Part shown: positions 35,994-44,705 of the stretch, in pieces
Numbering within the stretch: the stretch's first letter is position 1
How the letters are laid out: each line of letters begins with the position of its first letter
Origin: Anaerostipes hadrus ATCC 29173 = JCM 17467
Lineage (GTDB): Bacteria > Bacillota > Clostridia > Lachnospirales > Lachnospiraceae
DNA length: 64,000 nucleotides
Direction of reading: 5' to 3'
Assembly: GCF_030296915.1 (NCBI RefSeq)
Contig: NZ_AP028031.1
Coordinates: forward strand, 697,001-761,000
The notes under the pieces: generated by a model
What the model was told of the DNA's origin: nothing
The model's database searches: none
The model's input: the letters and a program-made list of their open reading frames with translations, nothing else
Position numbers and translations under genes: made by a program

Positions 35994-36143
35994 ATGATGG
36001 GGTATAATCAGATGTATGAGAAATTACCTAATCTTGTCTTTGGTTTTCATGGATGTGATAAAAGTACATATGAAAAAGTGATTTTTGATAAGCGTAGAAA
36101 TGCAAAACATACTATTAGTATGAGAAAAGATATTTTTGAATAA
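35994..36143 (+). pseudogene. N-terminal fragment of a DUF3990/ART-like protein
   Basis: 49 residues. Starts MMGYNQMYEK and has LVFGFHGCDKSTYEKVIF, the N-terminal motif of a family of ADP-ribosyltransferase-like proteins (FGFHGC... followed in full members by a W-L-G-x-G-x-Y-F-W-E block). That following block is missing here; the frame ends shortly after RKDIFE. GGAGATGAGG precedes the ATG. I infer a gene cut short at about 36140 by the rearrangement that brought the IS66 debris. Confidence 0.5.
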
Positions 36144-36401
36144 AAAGTATTTCTACCTGTAGTCTAAGACTTTAAGGAGATATTAGGATTCTTTGCAAAT
36201 GGGACTTGCATAATATAACAAGACATCTGTTACAATCAGTCATTGTTTATCGTATGGCTACAAAAACAAATTAAGATAACTAAACAATATTAAATACAAA
36301 AGGATAATAGAGATGAGGTGTTGTATTGGCAGTACAAATAAACATCTCAGTGGCACCACAACGCCTAGGGAGTATCCTAAAGTTTGTGTAACCCTTCAAA
36401 C
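36144..36401. other. Non-coding scar between the ART-like fragment and the IS66 end
   Basis: No usable reading frame. An imperfect hairpin spans about 36312-36375 (AGGTGTTGT against ACAACGCCT with an internal GGCAGTAC arm). It is not any riboswitch or small RNA that I know. Otherwise I see nothing here. Confidence 0.3.
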
Positions 36402-36539
36402 GTAAGCGCTTTATCTAAGGGTGGATTTTCAATGCACACAAATCCTGTCATAATGATTGCTAGATGCTAGTGTTTTACTTCCATCGTTTGCTAGATGAAT
36501 GAAAATGCTAGTACTTTACTACAATTATGGAGGAGTACA

Positions 36540-36941
36540 ATGAGAGCAAAAAGACGTACCGAACAGGAACAGTATGAAATCATTATGGAATGCAGACAGA
36601 GCGGACTTTCTGATCACCAGTGGTGTCTGGAACATGACATCAATCCAGGAACTTTTTATAACTGGGTCCGTCGTTTTCGCAAGCAGGCTTGTGAATTTCC
36701 AGCACCAGCAGGAAAAGACCGGTTTCAGGCGATCCATCAGGAAGTTGTAAAAATGGAGATCATTCCAGACCAGTCAACCGATCTTTATGGACCGTCTTCT
36801 ACAGAAGATATTGCAGAGATCACAAAACCCGTTGCAACAATGGAACTTCAGATCGGACAGGCTGTTCTGCGGATCAGTAATCAGACCGATCCACGATTAC
36901 TGGAACAGACATTAAAACTTATAGGAGCATTCTCATGTTAG
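36540..36941 (+). CDS. IS66 family accessory protein TnpA
   Basis: 133 residues from ATG 36540 with GGAGG just upstream. Helix-turn-helix region RTEQEQYEIIMECRQSGLSD, then QWCLEHDINPGTFYNWVRRF, the standard IS66 TnpA (orf1) pattern of a DNA-binding accessory factor. The stop overlaps tnpB (ATGTTAG). More GC-rich than the neighbouring defence genes. Confidence 0.88.
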   Translation: MRAKRRTEQEQYEIIMECRQSGLSDHQWCLEHDINPGTFYNWVRRFRKQACEFPAPAGKDRFQAIHQEVVKMEIIPDQSTDLYGPSSTEDIAEITKPVATMELQIGQAVLRISNQTDPRLLEQTLKLIGAFSC

Positions 36942-37042
36942 GCGATATCTCTGTTGTGGATGATATTTATATTGTCTGTGGATATACGGATATGAGAAAA
37001 CAGATCGATGGATTATATTCGATCGTGAAGGATCAGTTGTAA
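36935..37042 (+). pseudogene. IS66 TnpB, truncated after 35 codons
   Basis: MLGDISVVDDIYIVCGYTDM then RKQIDGLYSIVKDQL: the N-terminus of IS66 orf2 (VCGYTDMRKxIDGL). The stop TAA is formed by the second IS end at 37039. A full TnpB would be about 115 residues. Confidence 0.85.
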
Positions 37043-37076
37043 GCGCTTTATCTTAGGGTGTTGCTAGAATAATAGA

Positions 37077-37349
37077 ATGCTATTACTTTACTTCATTTTC
37101 CTAGCAAACATCTTTTGCACTTCTTCATTCCATGGTGCTAGTTTTTCTAATTCCTTCTGGGCATTTCAAAAAGAATTACTTGATGAATCTGAGAATATTA
37201 GATTTGGAAAGACCGTTTGGAAAGCCACAAAAGTTGTAGCAGTATTTTCTTTTATGATAGAATTTACTCAGCTATTATTCCATAAGCTAAACAGATATGG
37301 TATACTTATGTTCAAAGTAATGTGCAGTGGATATATATGGGAAGAATGA
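37077..37349 (+). pseudogene. VanZ-like gene fragment
   Basis: 90 codons. FWAFQKELLDESEN, then VFSFMIEFTQLLFHKLNRYGI resembles the VIETLQLIFHVGTFQI segment of the two VanZ genes at 29949 and 61494, but the upstream helices and the final DLFFNTLGG block are lost. It lies directly between IS66 debris and the Pel-like locus and is probably not functional. Confidence 0.5.
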
Positions 37350-37402
37350 TAGAAATATATTGAATATTGGAGTTACAAAATTAAGATAAGAAAGGTATAA
37401 AA

Positions 37403-39592
37403 ATGAATATTCTGCTGGTCGGAGGCTCCTGCAGCCTGATAAACAGTATGATCCTGAAATTAAGAAAAGAGGGACACAGAATTTTTCTGCTGACGGGAGA
37501 TAAATATAGACATAATAAATATGAAAGAGTATTTGAAAAATACGAGTTTTCTTATGATTGCGAGAATCTGAATGATATTCTGGAAAGTGTAAATGCAGAT
37601 GTAACAATTCTTATGGGTGCGTTTGATACAAATTACTGTTGGAATGGGGAGGAAAGAGAGACAGTTTTTTTTATTTCTCATCTTGTCAATATTCTGGTTG
37701 CTTATTCAGTAAAAAACAAAAAAAGATTGATTTTTCTTTCTTCAGATGAAATTTATAATGGAAACTACACGGAAGATATAAAGGAAGAAGAACCCTTTTC
37801 CGGAGTGGGAATCAGAGCGGATGCACTGTCACAGGCAGAAGAGATCTGCGATAATTTCAGAATCAACAGAAGTCTGGATATTATAACTTTGCGTCTGGAT
37901 CATCTCTACAATATTCCGAAAGAGAGAAAAGACGTAAATAATATTTGTGCAGATATGTGTCTGAACTGCATGTGTGACGGGCATATTAAGGCAAAAACAG
38001 ACCATACATTTTCACTTCTCTATGAAAATGATGCAGTAGAGTATATTTACCAGTTTATAAAAACCAGCAACCACAAATATAGTCTTTATAATTTATCTTC
38101 TAATGATGTAGTAAGTGAAGTAAAACTTGCAGCTATGATTCAGAAAGCTATGGAAATCGAATCGAATATTGTCGCTTTTTCCGACAGTAATGGAAGATGT
38201 GTTTTGTCGGGCAATCGTTTTGAAAGAGAATTTGGAGTTCATGCATTTGGTAATCTTGAGAAGAATATAAAAGACATGGTTTCTTATATGAAGAAACATG
38301 AATCAGTTTTCCTGAAGGGGGATGACTTAAAGCTTTCATGGTGGAAAATGCTTTATGAAAAATGGAAATGGCTGATCAGGACACTTTTTCCGTTTTTCGA
38401 GAATCTGGTATGTTTTGTTCCGTTTTTCATGATGAATAACAGGACTGTGGGCAGTGAATATTTTGCAAATCTGGATCCGTTTCTTTTGTATGTGCTGCTA
38501 TTTGCAATTGTATATGGGCAGCAGCAGGCGACGTTTTCTGCAATATTGGCAGTTGCAGGTTATATGTTCCGGCAGATGTATACCAGAAATAGTTTTGAGG
38601 TACTGATAGATTATAACACTTATGTCTGGATCGCACAGCTTTTTATCCTGGGGCTTGTAGTAGGATATATGAGAGACCAGATACGTATCATGCGCCTGGA
38701 GAGTCAGGAACTGGAAGAACATTTGCACAGACAGATTGTGGATATCCAGGATATCAATGAAAGTAATGTCCGTGTAAAAGAGGTCATGGAGCAGCAGCTG
38801 ATCGACCATAAGGACAGTATCGGTAAAATTTACAGCATTACAGCAGGACTGGAACAGCATATGCCGGATGAGGTTATTTTCTATGCAGTGGAAATGCTGG
38901 GAAAACTTATGAAGACAAAGGATGTAGCCCTCTATAATGTGGTCAGTAAAGATTATGCCCGTATCTTTTCTGCAAGTTCCCAAAAGGCGAGAAGTCTTGG
39001 AAATTCAATCCGTTACAGGGAGATGACGGACATTTATGATGCATTAAAAGAGCAGAAGGTATATATTAATAAGAAAATGGATGAGCAGTATCCACTTATG
39101 GCAAGAGGAATCTACGAAGGTGAAGAGGTACAGATGATCGTTATGATGTGGGGACTAAGCTGGGAAAAAATGACCCTTGGACAAGCCAATTTTCTTACAG
39201 TCGTCAGCTATCTGATTCAGAATGCAGTCCTCAGGGCACAGAGATATATGCAGGCACTGGAAGAGAAGCGTTATAGCCAGAATTCCAGAATCCTGGAACC
39301 GGAAGCATTTGAGTCCCTGGTTCAGGCATATATGAAGGCAAAACTGAAAAATCTTGTAGAATGTGTATTAATTAAAGTAGATGTTCAGAACTCGGAATAT
39401 CAAAAAACGGATGAGCAGATGTCCGGATATATGAGGGACAGTGATTACATGGGAATGCTGCCTGATGGAAATCTGTATGTCCTGCTTACCAACACAACCA
39501 GAGAGGGTGCTGTTATTGTACAGGACAGATTTGAGAAGAATGGCTATAAAACAGAATACGTGGAGATGATGTCAGTATGTCACAGAGAATGA
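37403..39592 (+). CDS. pelD: PelD-like c-di-GMP receptor with N-terminal SDR (epimerase-like) domain
   Basis: 729 residues. Residues 1-295 are a Rossmann/SDR domain (MNILLVGGSC, IFLSSDEIYNG); the usual YxxxK pair seems lost (ADALS at that place), so catalysis is doubtful. Residues about 315-430 hold four membrane helices (two pairs). Then a coiled coil (ESQELEEHLHRQ) and a GAF domain (about 465-620). The last part is a degenerate GGDEF: RDSD at 678-681 keeps the RxxD inhibitory site and the GGDEF box is replaced by PDGNL. This is the PelD plan: bind c-di-GMP to turn on Pel polymer export. Overlaps the next gene by 16 bases. Confidence 0.8.
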   Translation: MNILLVGGSCSLINSMILKLRKEGHRIFLLTGDKYRHNKYERVFEKYEFSYDCENLNDILESVNADVTILMGAFDTNYCWNGEERETVFFISHLVNILVAYSVKNKKRLIFLSSDEIYNGNYTEDIKEEEPFSGVGIRADALSQAEEICDNFRINRSLDIITLRLDHLYNIPKERKDVNNICADMCLNCMCDGHIKAKTDHTFSLLYENDAVEYIYQFIKTSNHKYSLYNLSSNDVVSEVKLAAMIQKAMEIESNIVAFSDSNGRCVLSGNRFEREFGVHAFGNLEKNIKDMVSYMKKHESVFLKGDDLKLSWWKMLYEKWKWLIRTLFPFFENLVCFVPFFMMNNRTVGSEYFANLDPFLLYVLLFAIVYGQQQATFSAILAVAGYMFRQMYTRNSFEVLIDYNTYVWIAQLFILGLVVGYMRDQIRIMRLESQELEEHLHRQIVDIQDINESNVRVKEVMEQQLIDHKDSIGKIYSITAGLEQHMPDEVIFYAVEMLGKLMKTKDVALYNVVSKDYARIFSASSQKARSLGNSIRYREMTDIYDALKEQKVYINKKMDEQYPLMARGIYEGEEVQMIVMMWGLSWEKMTLGQANFLTVVSYLIQNAVLRAQRYMQALEEKRYSQNSRILEPEAFESLVQAYMKAKLKNLVECVLIKVDVQNSEYQKTDEQMSGYMRDSDYMGMLPDGNLYVLLTNTTREGAVIVQDRFEKNGYKTEYVEMMSVCHRE

Positions 39593-40485
39593 AGTTGTTT
39601 ATTTTCCTGCTGATCATAAATCTGATCGTGGTTGTGTTCTATCTGATCTGGAATTATGTCTGCAGAAAAGAAAAAATCGGAAGTGTATGGATGAAGGCAG
39701 TTATGATGCTTTTATGTCCGGTGACAGGTCCTGCGTTTGTATTCCTGTCATTCCTGCTTTTTAAGTTATTTTCTTCCCAGGGTATGGATTTGTCGGACGT
39801 TGTATTTAGCAAAGACAGGAAAGAGAATTTTCTCCGTCCTGATGAGGAAATGGAGAGAAATATGGTCTCTTTAGAAGAAGCCCTGGAAGTTACAGATAAG
39901 AAGAGCCTTCGTACTTTGATGCTGAATGTGATCAGAGGAGATTACCGCAATTCTCTTGCGGCGATTAATCTGGCATTAAACAGCGAGGATTCAGAGACTG
40001 CCCATTATGCAGCATCTGTTCTTCAGGATGTATTGAATGATTTTCGAAGTAAAGTACAGACAGATTATCTTTTATGCCAGGAAGAAAATGAACAGCAGGT
40101 GGAAAATTGTATAAAACTTGTTGAATATATGAATCCGATTCTGGAACAGCAGGTACTTACAAATCTGGAACAGCGTTCCATGGCAGAGAGGATGCAGGAG
40201 GTGTTGCAAAAAGCCTGGGAATTTGATAAGATAAAAATCAGCAGTACTGTCTATGAAAAGGTCTGCCAGCGCCTGTTGGAAGTAAAGGATTATGAGAAAT
40301 GCACACTGTGGTGTGACCGGGCAATGGAACAATATCCGAGAGTTTTGTCTAGCTATACCTGTCAGATGAAACTCTATTTCTCATGTGGAAAGAAAGAGAA
40401 GTTCTTTCAGGTTATGCAGGAACTTCGAGATTCGGATATTGCGATTGATAATGAAACCCTTGAACTGATCAGAACATTTATGTAG
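39577..40485 (+). CDS. pelE: PelE-like membrane/helical-repeat protein
   Basis: 302 residues. Two N-terminal membrane helices (residues 6-27 and 37-63), then a soluble alpha-helical region like TPR repeats (SLRTLMLNVIRGDYRNSLAAIN, later KCTLWCDRAMEQYPRVLSSY). The size and place after PelD match PelE of Gram-positive Pel loci, which assembles with PelD and PelG in the membrane complex. Sequence similarity alone would be weak; the assignment rests on the neighbours. Confidence 0.65.
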   Translation: MSQRMKLFIFLLIINLIVVVFYLIWNYVCRKEKIGSVWMKAVMMLLCPVTGPAFVFLSFLLFKLFSSQGMDLSDVVFSKDRKENFLRPDEEMERNMVSLEEALEVTDKKSLRTLMLNVIRGDYRNSLAAINLALNSEDSETAHYAASVLQDVLNDFRSKVQTDYLLCQEENEQQVENCIKLVEYMNPILEQQVLTNLEQRSMAERMQEVLQKAWEFDKIKISSTVYEKVCQRLLEVKDYEKCTLWCDRAMEQYPRVLSSYTCQMKLYFSCGKKEKFFQVMQELRDSDIAIDNETLELIRTFM

Positions 40486-40504
40486 AGTAAAAGGATGAAC
40501 AGAT

Positions 40505-42841
40505 ATGTCAATGACAACTCTGGTTATATTAAGATTTGCAGGTATATTTGCTGCTTATACAGGTTTAACAGTTTTGTTACCTGCGATTATGTTTCGTCGG
40601 ATACTGGTAGGCAGAGGACTGTCAGAGCAGTTTCTGATGTGTTATACATTTGGAAATTTTTATATTATAAATATTGTGTTTGCAGTCCAGCTTTTGCATA
40701 TTTCAGGTTTCTGGGCACTTGTATTGTTTACTGCTGTACCAGGGATTCTGATCTGGAGCAGGGTGAACAGGGTTTCTCTAAGAGAACTCTGCATAAAGAC
40801 AGGAATTATCTGTAAGAAAATACTTCAGGGAAGTATGGGAATGAGGGGGGCTTTATACAGAGTCTGTAACAGGATTAAGGCAGTATTAAAACGCTCAGTC
40901 CGTCTGTTTTATTACAAAGTAATCTGTAATACGCTTCAGTGGATTCTGGTAGGGGCAGTTATTATAGCTTTGTTCTGGATTTATGGAAGAAACCTGTTGC
41001 TCACTTATGGATATTGTGCTTCAGATATACCGGTACATTTGAACTGGATTAATGAGATGGTCAGAGGAAATCTTTTTTCCGATGGTGTATATCCGTTTGG
41101 ATTTCACTGTATGATATATTATCTTCATACAGTTTTCAGGGTTGATACGTATGCGATTCTGTGTGTGTTCTATCTTGTACAGGTATTCTTTATTCATATG
41201 GTACTTCTTGCTGTGATGAAATTGTTATGCAGATCATTGTATCTGCCATATGCAGGAGTGCTTGTATATATATTGGGAAATCTCTGGGCAAAACAGACAT
41301 ATAGTCGTTTTGGGGCATCACTGCCCCAGGAATTCGGAATGATTTTTGTGATTCCGTCTGTTTACTTCCTGATCAGTTTTTTTCAGACAGAGAAGGAGAA
41401 ACTGAAAACCAGAGAAACAAAGTTGCTCTCAGGATGCTTTGCGCTGGCTTTTTCGCTGACTCTGGCGATTCATTTTTATGGAACTATGATTGCAGGGCTT
41501 TGCTGTATTGGAATTGCTGTCGGTTTTTGTCCGCGCTTCCTGAATAAAGAGTATTTTAAACGAATTATGATGACTGGTATTATCAGTGTATTTCTGGCTG
41601 TGCTTCCTATGGGGATTGCATTTGCAGGAGGAACACCTCTGCAGGGCTCACTTGGCTGGGGATTAAGCGTCATCAATGGTGGCAAATCAGATACTGAGGA
41701 TTCAGAGGATAAAACAATCCAGGATATAACCATGGAAGAGATGGCAGCGCGTCTGAATGAAAACTCGAAGAATAATATTAAAAGTAATAATGCGAAATCA
41801 ATGCAGACAAAAAGGATTCCTGCTATGACGGAAACTCCTGAATCCACTTTTGCAGATAAAGTCAGAGAAATTTCGGAGAAAATAAAAAACATCTGGAATA
41901 TGATGGCTCAGCGTATCGGGGAATTTATCATAAACTTGCCGAAACAATGGTGTGCATATGCGGTACTTATCGGAATTGCAGTTGTCATTCTGCTTGGTCT
42001 GATATTTATTATCCTGCGAAAGACTACTTATGGTGAGATGCTTATGTCAGCAGGATTCTGTATGGGAATTCTCACATTGCTGCTCTGTGCGTCAGGGCTC
42101 GGACTTCCGATGCTGATGGATCCTGCCAGATGTAGTATTTATTATGTGTATCTTCTGATATTAACGCTGACAGTTCTGGTGGATGGAATTCTTTATCTGA
42201 TTTTTATGTGTCGTTTATTTACAATTCCGCGAAATGTGTTATCTTTTATCTTGACTGTGTCCATTGTTGGGAGTATGATCCATCAGGGAATGATCAAAAT
42301 GCCGGGATTCGGTTCAGATTATGTATCTAATGGAGCATTGACGTGTCTGTCGAATATTATTAAAGAAAATGAAGACAAGACATGGACGATTGTATCAGCA
42401 AATGATGAGACACAGATGGGGCTTGATCATGGCTGGCATTACGAGACAATTAGCTTCCTTCGAAATATGGAGTATATGAATAAAGACACTAAATTGATTA
42501 TTCCGACAAAGAATGTATACTTCTTTATAGAAAAAATCCCGCTGAATTATGCGGTACTTTACTCAGGCAGTGGTCAGTCCATTTCGAAAAAGGCAGCCAG
42601 CCAGTCATTACCAAATTCAGGTGGAATAACTATGTATCAAGGGGAGGGAAGATGGATTCTGATGTCCCGGATGTATTACTGGGCACAGGCATTTAAGGAG
42701 AGATATCCCAATGATATGAAGGTATATTATGAATCAGAAGATTTTGTGTGTTATGTAATGCCACAAAATATGTATCATCAGTATAATTTTGCAATAGATT
42801 ACGGTTATAATCAGTTCCGGACACAGGAGGATAAAAATTAA
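40505..42841 (+). CDS. Large polytopic membrane protein of the Pel-like locus (GT-C-like)
   Basis: 778 residues with at least thirteen membrane helices. A first-loop acidic motif ASDIPVHLNWI followed by GVYPFGFHCMIYYLH resembles the catalytic loop of GT-C lipid-dependent glycosyltransferases. A charged extracytoplasmic or cytoplasmic insert of about 120 residues lies at 395-480, and a C-terminal soluble part of about 150 residues follows. It has no counterpart in the classical pel operon of Pseudomonas. Possible roles: an extra sugar transfer to the polymer or part of the synthase. Starts 19 bases after the PelE-like gene. Confidence 0.7.
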   Translation: MSMTTLVILRFAGIFAAYTGLTVLLPAIMFRRILVGRGLSEQFLMCYTFGNFYIINIVFAVQLLHISGFWALVLFTAVPGILIWSRVNRVSLRELCIKTGIICKKILQGSMGMRGALYRVCNRIKAVLKRSVRLFYYKVICNTLQWILVGAVIIALFWIYGRNLLLTYGYCASDIPVHLNWINEMVRGNLFSDGVYPFGFHCMIYYLHTVFRVDTYAILCVFYLVQVFFIHMVLLAVMKLLCRSLYLPYAGVLVYILGNLWAKQTYSRFGASLPQEFGMIFVIPSVYFLISFFQTEKEKLKTRETKLLSGCFALAFSLTLAIHFYGTMIAGLCCIGIAVGFCPRFLNKEYFKRIMMTGIISVFLAVLPMGIAFAGGTPLQGSLGWGLSVINGGKSDTEDSEDKTIQDITMEEMAARLNENSKNNIKSNNAKSMQTKRIPAMTETPESTFADKVREISEKIKNIWNMMAQRIGEFIINLPKQWCAYAVLIGIAVVILLGLIFIILRKTTYGEMLMSAGFCMGILTLLLCASGLGLPMLMDPARCSIYYVYLLILTLTVLVDGILYLIFMCRLFTIPRNVLSFILTVSIVGSMIHQGMIKMPGFGSDYVSNGALTCLSNIIKENEDKTWTIVSANDETQMGLDHGWHYETISFLRNMEYMNKDTKLIIPTKNVYFFIEKIPLNYAVLYSGSGQSISKKAASQSLPNSGGITMYQGEGRWILMSRMYYWAQAFKERYPNDMKVYYESEDFVCYVMPQNMYHQYNFAIDYGYNQFRTQEDKN

Positions 42842-42845
42842 TATA

Positions 42846-44672
42846 ATGGTTTCCAAAAGAAATTTTTTCAGTATTACAATCATGATGTTTGTTCTTTTGT
42901 TTTTGTTTCAGTTTTCTATGGTTATCAGAGACAGACAGAACACATATGATGTAAATTCAAATTTCACGACAAGGCAGAAAGATGGTAAAAATGTCTGGAA
43001 AAATAAACAGATAGATCCTGTGGCTGTCAGAACAACAGACAGAAGCTATGCCCTTTTTGTAGGAGACAGTTCATCGGATATGGCTACAGCCGTAAGCAGA
43101 TGGTGCATTTATGCAAAGTGGGATATGGCACAGTGCAGAAATCTGGAGGATTACCAGGAGAATGATAAGGCATTGCCGGGGATGCTGATACTGGAATCAG
43201 AGAAATATGCACTTGGTGATAATCTGGAAAAATTAAAGAAACTGGAACAAAAAGGTGTGATCATTGTTTTTGGATGTCTGGAAAATCCAAAGAATATTGA
43301 AAAAAATCAGGAACTGATGGATTTTCTGGGAATTTATAAGGTTGTGTCTGAGAAAACAAAACTGACAGGTGTGAAACTTTTTGAAGGTCTTCTGCTGGGC
43401 GGAGAAGTAGTCTATGAAACTCCGAAGGAAAAAGAAGAGAAAGAACGTCAGGATCTGCAGCTGGAGATACCATGGTATCAGGTAGGAAGCGGTACGAAAA
43501 CATATATGGTCGGACTTTTGGATCATAGTAAACAAAAAACTCAGGTGGAGAATGAAGATCTTCCTACGATTTTGTGGAGAAATGGAATCAAGGGTGGAAG
43601 TGTTTTTTGTATAGTGGGAGACTATATGAAGGACAGCACAGCACTGGGACTGTTGAATGGTATGATAACAGAGGCTTCTGAGTATTATATTTATCCGGTA
43701 GTAAATGCCCAGAATCTCTCAATGATCAATTTTCCGGCATTTGCAGATGAGAATGATGAAGAAATGATGAAACTGTACAGTCAGTCTGTGACAGGTATGA
43801 CCAGAGATATTATGTGGCCATCACTGGTATCCATTGTAGAAAAAGGAAAGCTGAAAATGACCTGCTTTATGCAGCCACAGGCAGATTATGAAGATGGTAT
43901 AGAGCCGGATACAAAAGATATGATATTTTACCTGAAGCAGATGAAAGAGCAGGAAGCGGAAGTAGGACTTTCTCTTGAGTATAAAAATGCAGGTTCTTTG
44001 CGGGAAAAACTGGATCAGGATGCAGACTTTTTTCAGAAATCGGACAGCAGTTATAAATATGGAGCTGCTTTTGCGGAAGAAAGGGATTTGGATACGATAA
44101 CAGGATTGATGAATACTGAATTGTTGAAAAATGTAAGTACACTGGTATGTGAATATACAGAGAAAGAGCCGGTGGTTTCTTATTGTACGGATTCTGTAAC
44201 TTTACAGTCTGTGACAAGTGATGGGATGAATTACAGTTATAGTGATGATATTCGGATGAGAAGTATCCAGAGTTCGCTGGCATATACGAATGTTATGTTA
44301 AATATGCATGATATTTTCTGGCCGCAGCAGAAAACTGACAGATGGCAGATTATGCAGAAGCATTTTTCCAGTAATATCCTTACCTATTGGAAAAAATTTA
44401 CAGGTTTTGACAGTATGACTCTTTCAGAAAGCAACACTAGAATCAGAACTTTTCTGAATCTGGATTTCTCAGAGTCCAGAACAGAGAATGAGATTACGTT
44501 GGAAACTTCTGAGAAAGGAAGCTGGTTTCTTCTCAGGACGCATGGAGAAGAAATCGCAGAAATAGAAGGCGGTACAGAAAAGGAAATAGAAGATGGAACT
44601 TATCTGATCCAGGCGCAGGATACTACTGTGAAGATTCAGATAAAAACATCAGGACTTCATTATGACAGATAG
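42846..44672 (+). CDS. DUF2194 domain protein (polysaccharide-deacetylase/hydrolase-like), Pel locus
   Basis: 608 residues. One N-terminal membrane helix (residues 7-22), rest outside the cell. The region 60-260 (ALFVGDSSSDMA, LPGMLILESEKYAL) and the central block FPAFADENDEEMM with MTCFMQPQ resemble DUF2194 proteins. In Gram-positive Pel loci these stand where PelA (hydrolase/deacetylase) stands in Pseudomonas. Likely trims or deacetylates the exported polymer. AGGAGG lies 15 bases before the ATG, an unusually long distance. Confidence 0.72.
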   Translation: MVSKRNFFSITIMMFVLLFLFQFSMVIRDRQNTYDVNSNFTTRQKDGKNVWKNKQIDPVAVRTTDRSYALFVGDSSSDMATAVSRWCIYAKWDMAQCRNLEDYQENDKALPGMLILESEKYALGDNLEKLKKLEQKGVIIVFGCLENPKNIEKNQELMDFLGIYKVVSEKTKLTGVKLFEGLLLGGEVVYETPKEKEEKERQDLQLEIPWYQVGSGTKTYMVGLLDHSKQKTQVENEDLPTILWRNGIKGGSVFCIVGDYMKDSTALGLLNGMITEASEYYIYPVVNAQNLSMINFPAFADENDEEMMKLYSQSVTGMTRDIMWPSLVSIVEKGKLKMTCFMQPQADYEDGIEPDTKDMIFYLKQMKEQEAEVGLSLEYKNAGSLREKLDQDADFFQKSDSSYKYGAAFAEERDLDTITGLMNTELLKNVSTLVCEYTEKEPVVSYCTDSVTLQSVTSDGMNYSYSDDIRMRSIQSSLAYTNVMLNMHDIFWPQQKTDRWQIMQKHFSSNILTYWKKFTGFDSMTLSESNTRIRTFLNLDFSESRTENEITLETSEKGSWFLLRTHGEEIAEIEGGTEKEIEDGTYLIQAQDTTVKIQIKTSGLHYDR

Positions 44673-44705
44673 CTGTTATGACAGAGAGGAAATGAGCAGA
44701 AAAGT

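Larger units (their letters stand above)
36402..37060 (+). mobile_element. IS66-family element remnant
   Basis: A 22-base end motif starting GTAAGCGCTTTATC lies at 36402-36423, as expected for an IS66 left terminus. It is followed by a complete tnpA and the first 35 codons of tnpB. At 37039-37060 the same end motif recurs in the same direction (one mismatch) and cuts tnpB. The tnpC transposase and the right end are absent, so the element cannot move by itself. Confidence 0.8.

Noticed and set aside
36312..36375. Riboswitch or group II intron domain
   Set aside because: Only one imperfect hairpin; none of the conserved loops of c-di-GMP, SAM or glycine riboswitches, and no domain V pattern.
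38498..38983. Minus-strand frame of 161 codons inside the PelD-like gene
   Set aside because: It lies fully inside a well-supported gene, has no ribosome site and an odd His/Cys-rich composition typical of antisense frames.
43867..44283. Minus-strand frame of 138 codons inside the DUF2194 gene
   Set aside because: Antisense shadow, no start site, low-complexity Pro/His/Tyr composition.
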